From positions 1-5,151 of the forward strand of contig CAMLNG010000297.1 in NCBI GenBank assembly GCA_946481195.1: a stretch of 5,151 bases of DNA, given 5' to 3'. The notes beneath the pieces are model-generated. The model saw only the letters and a list, made by a program, of their open reading frames with translations, had not been told where the DNA came from and did not search any database. Shown here piece after piece: positions 1-5,151 of the stretch. The position numbers were made by a program, and so were the translations under genes. Source of the DNA: an uncultured Chromatiaceae bacterium (GTDB lineage Bacteria > Pseudomonadota > Gammaproteobacteria > Enterobacterales > Alteromonadaceae). How positions within the stretch are numbered: the stretch's first letter is position 1; every line of letters begins with the position of its first letter.

Positions 1-381
1 GGCTCCGGTATTTTAGGCATTGCGGCGCTGAAACTCGGTGCAAGACGCGTGGTCGGTATCGACATCGATCCACAAGCGATTGAAGCCAGTACCGCCAATG
101 CAGCACGTAATGACGTTGCCGGCCAGATTGAACTGTATTTACCCAAAGACCAGCCGAAGTTAGCAGCGGACGTGGTTGTCGCCAATATCCTAGCCGGCCC
201 GCTGGCTGAACTCAGTCAGATCATCAGCGCTTATGTCCGGCCCGGTGGTTTGCTGGCGCTGTCCGGTATTCTGGAAAGCCAGGCGCAATCGGTCATTGAC
301 GCCTACAGCAACGAATTTGACTTTGACCCGGTCGCGGTCAAAGACGAATGGGTGCGGTTAAGCGCGCGGAAAAAAGCTTAA
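1..381 (+). CDS. prmA: Ribosomal protein L11 methyltransferase PrmA, C-terminal part (5' end outside window)
   Basis: PrmA is a cytoplasmic S-adenosylmethionine-dependent enzyme that trimethylates several amino groups of ribosomal protein L11. The frame is open from base 1 and gives the last 126 residues. The family is usually about 290 residues, so the N-terminal L11-binding domain and roughly the first 165 residues lie outside. Visible here are the SAM-binding glycine motif GSGILGIAA at the very start, the acidic strand-2 motif [13 protein letters not shown], and the PrmA-type motif [10 protein letters not shown] near residues 59-68. The late [10 protein letters not shown] stretch and the basic tail ending RLSARKKA also fit the family. 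In many enterobacteria and vibrios prmA is followed by dusB and fis. Here the next ORF is instead on the opposite strand and overlaps the prmA stop by 4 bases. The family call is firm from the motifs and the length of the C-terminal domain. Confidence 0.95.
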   Translation, partial: GSGILGIAALKLGARRVVGIDIDPQAIEASTANAARNDVAGQIELYLPKDQPKLAADVVVANILAGPLAELSQIISAYVRPGGLLALSGILESQAQSVIDAYSNEFDFDPVAVKDEWVRLSARKKA

Positions 382-596
382 GCCCCCTGTGCGACAGCGG
401 TAGTGCGGCTGCTGACTTCGGTCAGTACCTGCACGCCGTTTGTATCCATCTGATAATCCAGCCAAATCTCAATACCGGCGCACCATGTTGCCGACCAGTC
501 CTGCGTTAGCAGCTGGGACTGCAAAAAACTGGCCCGGTTCAGGGACCTGCGTCGGCACCGCCACAGCCTCAAGCCAGCACATAATTGTGCTGTCAT
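378..596 (-). CDS. Small hypothetical protein (72 aa), convergent with prmA
   Basis: I do not recognise this protein. It starts at ATG 596-594 (minus strand). The start is preceded by a strong GAGGAG (607-602) with a 5-base spacer, and an in-frame TGA at 608-606 blocks any longer version in this frame. The N-terminal third is rich in Arg and Cys ([19 protein letters not shown]). The C-terminal half looks like an ordinary soluble domain, with [20 protein letters not shown] followed by a Ser/Thr/Ala-rich tail. There are three Cys (residues 6, 14, 39) and no obvious signal peptide or membrane helix. It ends within the prmA stop region (4-base tail-to-tail overlap) and is transcribed divergently from the mipA-like gene. 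The strong ribosome-binding site and natural-looking C-terminal half favour a real gene. The absence of a recognisable family leaves room for a decayed remnant of a larger protein, or for chance. Confidence 0.5.
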   Translation of the reverse strand: MTAQLCAGLRLWRCRRRSLNRASFLQSQLLTQDWSATWCAGIEIWLDYQMDTNGVQVLTEVSSRTTAVAQGA

Positions 597-601
597 CCCT
601 G

Positions 602-607
602 CTCCTC
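602..607 (-). promoter_or_regulatory. Shine-Dalgarno for the 72-aa minus-strand ORF
   Basis: On the minus strand the sequence reads GAGGAG, then CAGGG, then ATG, which is near-ideal ribosome-binding geometry. It is the main reason for treating the small ORF as a gene and for choosing its start. A TGA stop in the same frame (608-606) overlaps its first bases. Confidence 0.55.
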
Positions 608-743
608 AATTGAAGCCGGAGGCGGAAAAACCACCGCTTGTCCGCAGTGTCAGCGCTTTATCGGCTGCCATTGCCTTCAATCACAAACCAAAGCCGGCAA
701 TATCCTGGCTCGTTACTGTATGGCTCTCTGACCCTTTTCTGAC

Positions 744-749
744 AAGGAG
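744..749 (+). promoter_or_regulatory. Shine-Dalgarno of the MipA-like gene
   Basis: AAGGAG lies 5 bases upstream of the ATG at 755. This fixes the start and gives a mature-looking signal peptide immediately downstream. Confidence 0.8.
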
Positions 750-754
750 CTTTT

Positions 755-1570
755 ATGTCTGCGTTATGTCACCTTTCCCATCTGTTGTACCGCCTATTGC
801 CTCTTCAACTGCCCCGATGTGTCGCACTAGTGCTCGGTCTGCACAGTGCAGCAGCCGTAGCCGAACCCTGGCAGTTTGAAGCAGGTGCCGGAGTCCTCAG
901 CCAGCAACAGGTCTGGAAGAAAATGCTGACAATCACCAGCGCTATTCCGTATTTTATTGCCAGCAACGGCGGCTGGCGCCTCGGCTTTGAACAAGGCAAC
1001 CTGGTGAGCTACAGCTTCGTCCGGGACAAAAACTTCCGCCTCTACGCCGGTGCCGGCATTCGCGACAACGGCTATGACGCCGACACCAGCCTGAGTTCAA
1101 AACTCTCAGACGACCCGGTGTTCACTGGCTATCAGGCGCCGGACACCGAAGTTACCGGCTCTGTTGGCCTGCGCTGGTATTGGTTTTCGATCCAGCTGGC
1201 GCAGCAACTGAACGAAGACCGCGACGCCCTGGTGGTTGACCTGGCGCTGGAACTGCCGTTGTTTCAGCATCAATCCGGTCTGCGCCTGATGGCCGTCGCT
1301 GCGGCCAGCTGGATGAATCCAGATTACACCCAGCGGATTTACGGCGTGGCACCGGGCAATCAGAACCTGAGCGTCGGTCGGCCGGTGTTTCAGACCGAAG
1401 CAGAAATGAACTACCGGCTGGACCTGCGCGTGCAATATCCACTCAGTGCCCAAACGGTGTTGCTCGGCAATGCCGGCGTCACCCAGCTGGCAGATAACCT
1501 GCAACGAAGCCCGCTGGTGGATGAAGACCGCAGTATCGAAGCGATGTTACTACTGGTGTATCGATTTTAA
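755..1570 (+). CDS. MipA/OmpV family outer membrane protein
   Basis: This is a 271-residue predicted outer membrane beta-barrel of the MipA/OmpV family. E. coli MipA is an MltA-interacting scaffold linked to peptidoglycan synthesis, and OmpV-type members are porin-like surface proteins. Residues 1-36 form a somewhat long signal peptide: a Leu-rich core around residues 10-30, then cleavage predicted after SAAAVA, giving a mature protein starting EPWQFEAG. The mature part shows alternating amphipathic strands rich in aromatic residues and Gly (WRLGFEQGNL, NFRLYAGAGIRDNGYDAD, GSVGLRWYWFSIQLAQQL). It ends in YRF, the terminal aromatic signature recognised by the BAM assembly machinery. The family's typical GxGxRxxxY-D pattern is present near residues 98-110. 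Length is normal for the family. It lies upstream of a LytS/LytTR two-component system, but a 177-bp AT-rich spacer suggests a separate transcript. The family is confident; the exact role in this host is not known. Confidence 0.85.
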   Translation: MSALCHLSHLLYRLLPLQLPRCVALVLGLHSAAAVAEPWQFEAGAGVLSQQQVWKKMLTITSAIPYFIASNGGWRLGFEQGNLVSYSFVRDKNFRLYAGAGIRDNGYDADTSLSSKLSDDPVFTGYQAPDTEVTGSVGLRWYWFSIQLAQQLNEDRDALVVDLALELPLFQHQSGLRLMAVAAASWMNPDYTQRIYGVAPGNQNLSVGRPVFQTEAEMNYRLDLRVQYPLSAQTVLLGNAGVTQLADNLQRSPLVDEDRSIEAMLLLVYRF

Positions 1571-1747
1571 TTAGTCATGACAACCTTAAAAGTACATCAT
1601 TAATCCTATAAATTAACTTTTAATACATATTAAACCCATTTAATTTCTAATGAATGCTTTCCAATAACCAATCTGGCAAAGCACAGCATTTTAAATGAGG
1701 CCAGCGCGGCCTCTGTGGCGTTATTACTTTTAACATGAGCTGAATTT
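1571..1747 (+). promoter_or_regulatory. AT-rich, TTAA-dense spacer: probable promoter/leader of the kinase operon
   Basis: The base composition drops sharply relative to the genes on both sides, especially in 1571-1660. TTAA occurs at 1586, 1600, 1613, 1620, 1630, 1640, 1691 and 1730, and three successive copies (1620, 1630, 1640) are exactly 10 bp apart. TATAAAT at 1607-1613 is a possible -10 element, but no good -35 is correctly spaced from it. The layout fits a promoter with A/T-rich activator or nucleoid-protein binding sites for the downstream operon. No strong intrinsic terminator for the preceding gene is visible. No protein-coding ORF of credible quality was found in it. Confidence 0.4.
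1697..1713 (+). other. Small perfect hairpin in the leader of the kinase gene
   Basis: GAGGCC and GGCCTC form a perfect 6-bp GC-rich stem around a 5-base loop (AGCGC), 34 bp before the kinase ATG. A run of consecutive T does not follow directly (TGTGGCGTTATTACTTTT), so a classic intrinsic terminator is not supported. It could be a weak terminator for the upstream gene, a leader structure, or a dyad operator. Confidence 0.4.
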
Positions 1748-2878
1748 ATGCATGCACCTGCAGCCCCGAAAGATCTGCGCCACTGGCTGCGTGAGATCCT
1801 GATTTTACTGGCGATTAACTTTGTCATCGCCAGCCTGATGTACCTGCTCGACGACAGCACCAGCTGGCCAATCAAACTGATTTATGCCAATGCCGTCGGC
1901 GGTTGTATCTGGGGTTTAACACAGTTGGGCCACCTGCTGGCACGCAAGCGCCTGCCGGTATGGCTCATCCAGCTGCTGGCGGTGCCACCAGGCCTGTATC
2001 TGGGGCTGAAAATCGCGGCGGTACTGGGTTCACCCGATGTATTTCAGTTTATGCAGCAAAATCCGGATATTGGCTGGCGCAGCCTGATTTTACCGCTGGT
2101 GGTGGCCATCATCGCCGCCAGTTTTGTACTGGTGCGTTATCAGGGCCAGGTGTACCGCGCCGAACTGGAAAGGGAACGCCGGCTGCTGGCCGAATACCGC
2201 CAGGCCGACACTCAGGCCCAGCTGATGTTTTTGCAGGCGCAGATTGAACCGCATTTTTTATTTAATACCCTGGCCAATGTGCATAGCCTGATCATGTTTA
2301 ATCCGCAGCAGGCGCAAACCATGCTGACGCATTTTAACGGCTATCTGCGCGCCAGCCTGCAACGCACCCGCCGGCCATTATCGACCTTACAACACGAACT
2401 GGAACTGATTGAAAAACTGCTGGAAATTGCCCGGATCCGGCTAGGTGACCGGCTGTCTTTCAGCATTGATATTGCCCCGGAACTCTATGGCAAACTGCTA
2501 CCGCCACTACTGCTGCAGCCGCTGGTGGAAAATGCGCTGGCACACGGCATCGAGCCTTCGTTGCAGCAGGGCCATATCCGGGTCCATGCCGAGCTGCATG
2601 CAGAGCAGCTATGCCTGAAAGTCAGTGACAATGGTGTCGGACTCGAAGCGCAAACTTTGCAGTCCACCAGCGGGATTGGCCTGGCCAATGTACGTAACCG
2701 CCTGCATCACCTGTACGGCGATAAAGCCAGGCTGGCGCTTTATGACAATCCGCCACATGGCTGTATCAGCGAACTTTGTCTGCCGCTTGCCGCGCTCGAC
2801 ACGCCCCCGGCGGTCCTGCTGCAGGAAGTTTCCTCAGCAGATCCATCTTCCCCTCGTGTTGCCATTAACCAAGAGTGA
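1748..2878 (+). CDS. LytS/YehU-type membrane sensor histidine kinase
   Basis: This is a 376-residue inner membrane histidine kinase of the His_kinase (PF06580) type that partners with LytTR regulators. Four hydrophobic segments fit transmembrane helices at about residues 16-34, 43-64, 71-93 and 111-130. No large extracytoplasmic domain is visible, so sensing is probably within or near the membrane. A charged linker (about 131-160) leads to the phosphoacceptor motif QIEPHFLFNTL, with the likely phosphorylated His at residue 169. An HATPase region follows: N-box PPLLLQPLVENALAHGI (about 252-268), then SDNGVGL (293-299) and the glycine motif SGIGLANVRNRL (308-319). The key residues look intact, so it should be active. 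The C-terminal tail after about residue 345 is Pro/Ser-rich and unassigned. An in-frame TGA at 1736-1738 excludes a longer protein; the ATG at 1748 has only a weak ribosome-binding site. The response regulator begins 7 bp after its stop, so the two are very likely a cognate pair. Confidence 0.93.
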   Translation: MHAPAAPKDLRHWLREILILLAINFVIASLMYLLDDSTSWPIKLIYANAVGGCIWGLTQLGHLLARKRLPVWLIQLLAVPPGLYLGLKIAAVLGSPDVFQFMQQNPDIGWRSLILPLVVAIIAASFVLVRYQGQVYRAELERERRLLAEYRQADTQAQLMFLQAQIEPHFLFNTLANVHSLIMFNPQQAQTMLTHFNGYLRASLQRTRRPLSTLQHELELIEKLLEIARIRLGDRLSFSIDIAPELYGKLLPPLLLQPLVENALAHGIEPSLQQGHIRVHAELHAEQLCLKVSDNGVGLEAQTLQSTSGIGLANVRNRLHHLYGDKARLALYDNPPHGCISELCLPLAALDTPPAVLLQEVSSADPSSPRVAINQE

Positions 2879-2885
2879 TAGCTGT

Positions 2886-3617
2886 ATGCCAACTGCATTG
2901 ATTGCTGATGACGAACCCCTGCTGTTGAATTATCTGTGTGACCGTTTGCACCATCTGTGGCCGGAACTTGAACTGGTCGCGACCGCCCGCAACGGCGTGG
3001 AAGCATTGAGCCTGGTACATCAGCACAAACCGGATTTTGCATTTTTGGATATCCGCATGCCCGGCCTCAATGGTCTACAGGTTGCCGAAAGCCTGCACCA
3101 GACCCGGGCCGTGTTTGTCACTGCTTTTGATGAATATGCCGTAGCGGCATTTGAACGCGCGGCAGCCGATTATTTATTAAAACCAGTGTCAGATGAACGC
3201 TTAAAAAAATGCATCGACCGGCTGCGTCAGCAGCTGCAGCCAGACCCGGCTTTGCTTGCCAAATGTCTGGCGGATTTGCAGGTTCAGCAACAAAAACTGC
3301 ATTGGTTTCATGTAGGTCTCGCCAATCAGACCCGGCTGGTGGCACTGGACGAAGTGTTATTTTTTCAGGCCTCGGACAAATACACTGAACTGGTCACTGC
3401 GCATGAACGCCATGTGATCCGCACACCGCTCAAGGAGCTGATCCGCCAGCTCGATAGCCAGTGCTATGCCCAGATCCACCGCAGCTTCATCGTCAGTCTG
3501 CGCGCTGTCGCTTATGTCGAAAAAGACTTGTTTGGTCGTCATCAAATCCATTTGAAAGAACATCCGGATGTATTACCGCTGAGCCGCACTTTTGCGGCGC
3601 AATTTAAACAAATGTAA
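2886..3617 (+). CDS. LytTR-family response regulator
   Basis: This 243-residue DNA-binding response regulator is the likely partner of the kinase just upstream. The receiver domain (about 1-115) has the acidic pair D8-D9 in LIADDEP, the phosphoacceptor Asp55 in FLDIRMPGLNG, Thr79 in FVTAF, and Lys99 in DYLLKPV, so all switch residues are present. A short linker leads to a LytTR DNA-binding domain (about 139-243). Its family landmarks include LDEVLFFQASDKYTELVT, the TPLKELIRQL helix, the hallmark IHRSFIVSL, and a LPLSRTF end. These regulators bind paired imperfect direct repeats; no clear pair was identified upstream of the kinase or mipA-like gene. The frame is open far upstream into the kinase gene, but the ATG at 2886 sits 7 bp after the kinase stop and begins exactly where receiver domains start. 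The next gene follows after 17 bp. Confidence 0.94.
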   Translation: MPTALIADDEPLLLNYLCDRLHHLWPELELVATARNGVEALSLVHQHKPDFAFLDIRMPGLNGLQVAESLHQTRAVFVTAFDEYAVAAFERAAADYLLKPVSDERLKKCIDRLRQQLQPDPALLAKCLADLQVQQQKLHWFHVGLANQTRLVALDEVLFFQASDKYTELVTAHERHVIRTPLKELIRQLDSQCYAQIHRSFIVSLRAVAYVEKDLFGRHQIHLKEHPDVLPLSRTFAAQFKQM

Positions 3618-3634
3618 GGAAACTGGAGTTAAAT

Positions 3635-4291
3635 ATGCGTAAAATCATGATGTTATCTTTAGTTACTGTACTCACATTACCAGGCTGTAAGGTCAGTACA
3701 GTGCGCGATATTATTAAAGATTACGATTACAAAAATACCTATCAGCTGATCAATGCCAGCAACGAGCCGGTCGACATCCACATCGGCGCCCACGACTATA
3801 CCGGCAAAGCGCCGAATATCAGCGACAGTAAATACCGTGCCGGCAGCCTCGAAGCGGGTCAGGACAGTATCAGTGCCAAAGTCAGACGCGACAATATCGA
3901 TTACCGCGTCTCAGTGCAGAGTTTTCACCGGCTGGATAAAATTGGCAGTAACCACCTGGTATATGACGTCAAAAACGACGACGACCAGACAGTCGTGGCC
4001 TGGCAGGACAACAAAGCCCCCCGCATCAGCGCTTTTAAAAAACAAAGCAGTGACCAGAGTGGCGTATACCGGGTACGGTTTTTTGCCACAGCCAGTGGTA
4101 TTGAGGTCAAAGCCGGCAGCAGCACACAATTGCTGGAAAAAGGCCAGCCCAGCAGCTGGTTCAGCCTGCAGAACTGCAAAGGCGAGTTCAGTATTAACGG
4201 CAAAGCGCTGGATCTGTGCCAGGCCACCGCCGGCCAGTCTTTCCTGGTGGTGATCGATAGCGGCAAAGTGCTGAGTCTGAGCCGCAGCTGA
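3635..4291 (+). CDS. Uncharacterised lipoprotein in the two-component operon
   Basis: I do not recognise the family. The N-terminus is a classic lipoprotein signal: basic MRK, a hydrophobic core, then the lipobox LPGC with lipidated Cys at residue 18. Lys follows at +2 with no Asp, so the Lol pathway would be expected to send it to the outer membrane. The 200-residue mature part is hydrophilic and has several strand-like stretches. One is YQLINASNEPVDIHIGAHDY, which resembles a beta-sandwich opening; another is GVYRVRFFATASGIEVKAGS. Two further Cys (181 and 195) flank a short segment and could form a disulfide in the periplasm. Start choice is firm: GGAG (3625-3628) lies 6 bases from the ATG. 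It sits 17 bp after the response regulator and its TGA shares one base with the thioesterase ATG, so co-transcription is very likely. It might be an accessory sensor or envelope partner of the kinase (inference). Confidence 0.85.
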   Translation: MRKIMMLSLVTVLTLPGCKVSTVRDIIKDYDYKNTYQLINASNEPVDIHIGAHDYTGKAPNISDSKYRAGSLEAGQDSISAKVRRDNIDYRVSVQSFHRLDKIGSNHLVYDVKNDDDQTVVAWQDNKAPRISAFKKQSSDQSGVYRVRFFATASGIEVKAGSSTQLLEKGQPSSWFSLQNCKGEFSINGKALDLCQATAGQSFLVVIDSGKVLSLSRS

Positions 4292-5103
4292 TGCAAGCGC
4301 CGCACACACACAGCTGCTGGTTCAGCCCGCAGCATCCGACTGCCGCGGTCCACCAGCCTGCCCTGCTGCTGGCCGTACCTTTTGCCGGTGGCAACGAACA
4401 TGTGTACCGGCCCTGGTTACCTTTGCTACCGGCCTGGCTGGAGCTGCAGACGGTGCAGTTGCCGGGCCGTGGCCGACGCTTTCATCAGCGCAATGACTTG
4501 TCGATTGTCCAGATGGCAACGGCGATTGCCGCCGATCTGCCGGCACTTATCACTGACCGACCCTGGGTGTTGTACGGCCACAGCATGGGGGCGCGCATCG
4601 CCTTTGAAATTCTGCATCTGCTGCCAGTCCCCATGCAACCGGCCGCAGTGGTGCTCAGTGGCGCCCGCGCACCGTTTTTACCGCCCACCACGCGGGATGT
4701 TGCCAACAAGGATCGTACGGCCTTTATTCAGTTACTGCGTGAAATGAATGGCACGCCGGCCGAGATCCTGCAAAACGATGAGTTGCTGGATTTGTTTCTG
4801 CCGATGCTGCAACGCGATTTCGCCCACGTCGAACAGTACCGCAGTGCGCCCGACCGTCCAGCGCTGGCAGGGCCACCCTGCTGGATTTTTGGTGGTGACG
4901 CCGATCCGGATATCAGCGCCGCCGATCTGCAGGCCTGGCAACAATGTTTTACCAAACCGGTTTCGGTCCGGCTTTGCCGGGGCGATCACTTTTTTATCTT
5001 TGACCATGCGCCAGCTTTACTGGCGCCATTGCTGCATACGCTGCAGGCCGTGCTGAAAATCCTGCCGACAACTGCGCCGCCTTTAACGGCCAAGCTGTTG
5101 TAG
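4291..5103 (+). CDS. Type II thioesterase (GrsT-like, alpha/beta hydrolase)
   Basis: This 270-residue cytoplasmic thioesterase resembles the stand-alone editing enzymes of nonribosomal peptide and polyketide assembly lines. Those remove wrong or stalled acyl groups from the phosphopantetheine arm of carrier domains. Family landmarks appear in order: an N-terminal WFSP segment, the oxyanion-loop-like VPFAGGNEHVYRPW (about 29-42), and QLPGRGRRF (56-64). The nucleophile elbow YGHSMG follows with Ser98, then a lid-like helical region (about 130-185), an Asp-bearing loop FGGDADPDIS (Asp203 or Asp205), and the catalytic His233 in GDHFFI. The triad is therefore complete and length is normal for the family. 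Its ATG overlaps the lipoprotein TGA by one base, which suggests translational coupling. No synthase or carrier protein gene is in the window, so its client is unknown. A role with a fatty acid-type carrier protein is an alternative. Its last 21 bases overlap a convergent gene. Confidence 0.88.
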   Translation: MQAPHTHSCWFSPQHPTAAVHQPALLLAVPFAGGNEHVYRPWLPLLPAWLELQTVQLPGRGRRFHQRNDLSIVQMATAIAADLPALITDRPWVLYGHSMGARIAFEILHLLPVPMQPAAVVLSGARAPFLPPTTRDVANKDRTAFIQLLREMNGTPAEILQNDELLDLFLPMLQRDFAHVEQYRSAPDRPALAGPPCWIFGGDADPDISAADLQAWQQCFTKPVSVRLCRGDHFFIFDHAPALLAPLLHTLQAVLKILPTTAPPLTAKLL

Positions 5104-5151
5104 CAGCTCCACCCGCTTAAGCGCCTGCGCATCCGGTTGATAGGGTGTGCG
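5083..5151 (-). CDS. C-terminal end of an unidentified minus-strand gene (partial)
   Basis: Read from the window's right edge, the minus strand is open for 22 codons (RTPYQPDAQALKRVELLQQL, then GR) and ends at TAA (5085-5083). The composition, with charged and Leu/Gln-rich helical residues, looks like a genuine protein tail. The gene would be convergent with the thioesterase and overlap it by 21 bases. The fragment is too short to assign a family, and most of the gene lies outside. Lack of any intergenic space or terminator here is compatible with two genes meeting tail to tail. Confidence 0.5.
   Translation of the reverse strand, partial: RTPYQPDAQALKRVELLQQLGR

Larger units (their letters stand above)
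597..754. promoter_or_regulatory. Divergent intergenic region between the 72-aa ORF and the MipA-like gene
   Basis: This 158-bp gap separates two divergent starts, so it should hold promoters for both genes. I could not find a convincing -35/-10 pair on either strand. TTGCCT (671-676) and TATCCT (701-706) are 24 bp apart, too far for a sigma-70 promoter. The plus strand also carries a short cysteine-rich open frame (585-731), treated under findings. If the 72-aa ORF is not real, the whole stretch 382-754 is without a recognised gene. Confidence 0.35.

Noticed and set aside
376..383. Palindrome GCTTAAGC at the prmA stop as a terminator (a similar CGCTTAAGCG is at 5114-5123)
   Set aside because: It is only 8 bp with no loop and no T-run; both copies lie in or next to gene ends and can be explained by coding sequence.
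597..754. LytTR-type paired direct repeats upstream of the MipA-like gene, e.g. around TCGTTACTG at 710-718
   Set aside because: Only a single imperfect match was seen, with no second repeat at the expected spacing.
610..879. Plus-strand TTG-start open frame of 89 codons overlapping the start of the MipA-like gene
   Set aside because: It has no ribosome-binding site and a low-complexity Ser/Pro/Arg translation, and it overlaps the signal-peptide region of a well-supported gene in another frame.
1106..1504. Long minus-strand open frame (132 codons) inside the MipA-like gene
   Set aside because: It lies wholly antisense to a confident beta-barrel gene; the translation is His/Gln-rich with no domain and looks like a GC-driven shadow.
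1630..1875. Minus-strand open frame (81 codons) covering the AT-rich spacer and kinase start
   Set aside because: Half of it is antisense to the kinase N-terminus, there is no convincing start context, and the translation resembles no protein.
3911..4401. Two overlapping minus-strand open frames (132 and 158 codons) antisense to the lipoprotein and thioesterase start
   Set aside because: They are antisense to genes with clear motifs, and their translations lack signals or domains.
4382..4747. Plus-strand alternative frame of 121 codons inside the thioesterase gene
   Set aside because: It is rich in Cys, Arg and Trp as expected of an out-of-frame reading, and the thioesterase motifs are in the other frame.

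Overview
The window looks like ordinary chromosome of a moderately GC-rich gammaproteobacterium. The evidence is the 3' end of prmA (ribosomal protein L11 methyltransferase), a MipA/OmpV-type outer membrane protein, a lipobox lipoprotein and Shine-Dalgarno-led genes, which together indicate a Gram-negative bacterium. A Rheinheimera/Alteromonadales-like host is possible, but that is a guess from overall flavour. No rRNA, tRNA, CRISPR array, insertion sequence or phage gene was seen.

Layout from left to right: (1) 1-381, C-terminal part of prmA on +. (2) 378-596, a small unrecognised ORF on the minus strand with a very good Shine-Dalgarno. It is tail-to-tail with prmA, and its start faces the next gene across a 158-bp divergent gap. 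(3) 755-1570, a MipA/OmpV-family outer membrane protein with a signal peptide. (4) 1571-1747, a strikingly AT-rich, TTAA-dense spacer ending in a small perfect hairpin. It probably carries the promoter/leader of the following genes. (5) 1748-5103, four closely packed + genes: a LytS/YehU-type membrane histidine kinase, a LytTR-type response regulator, an unrecognised lipoprotein and a type II thioesterase. Gaps are 7 bp and 17 bp, then a 1-base stop/start overlap. (6) 5083-5151, the C-terminal end of a minus-strand gene that converges on, and overlaps, the thioesterase.

The most interesting part is the apparent operon in (5). A complete LytS/LytTR phosphorelay appears to be co-transcribed with a secreted lipoprotein of unknown function and with an editing thioesterase of the kind that services nonribosomal peptide or polyketide synthases. 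No synthase lies in the window. A plausible reading, which is inference only, is that the kinase senses an envelope or extracellular cue and the regulator controls this operon, possibly mipA just upstream, and possibly a natural-product locus outside the window. The lipoprotein would be an envelope partner and the thioesterase a proofreading factor.
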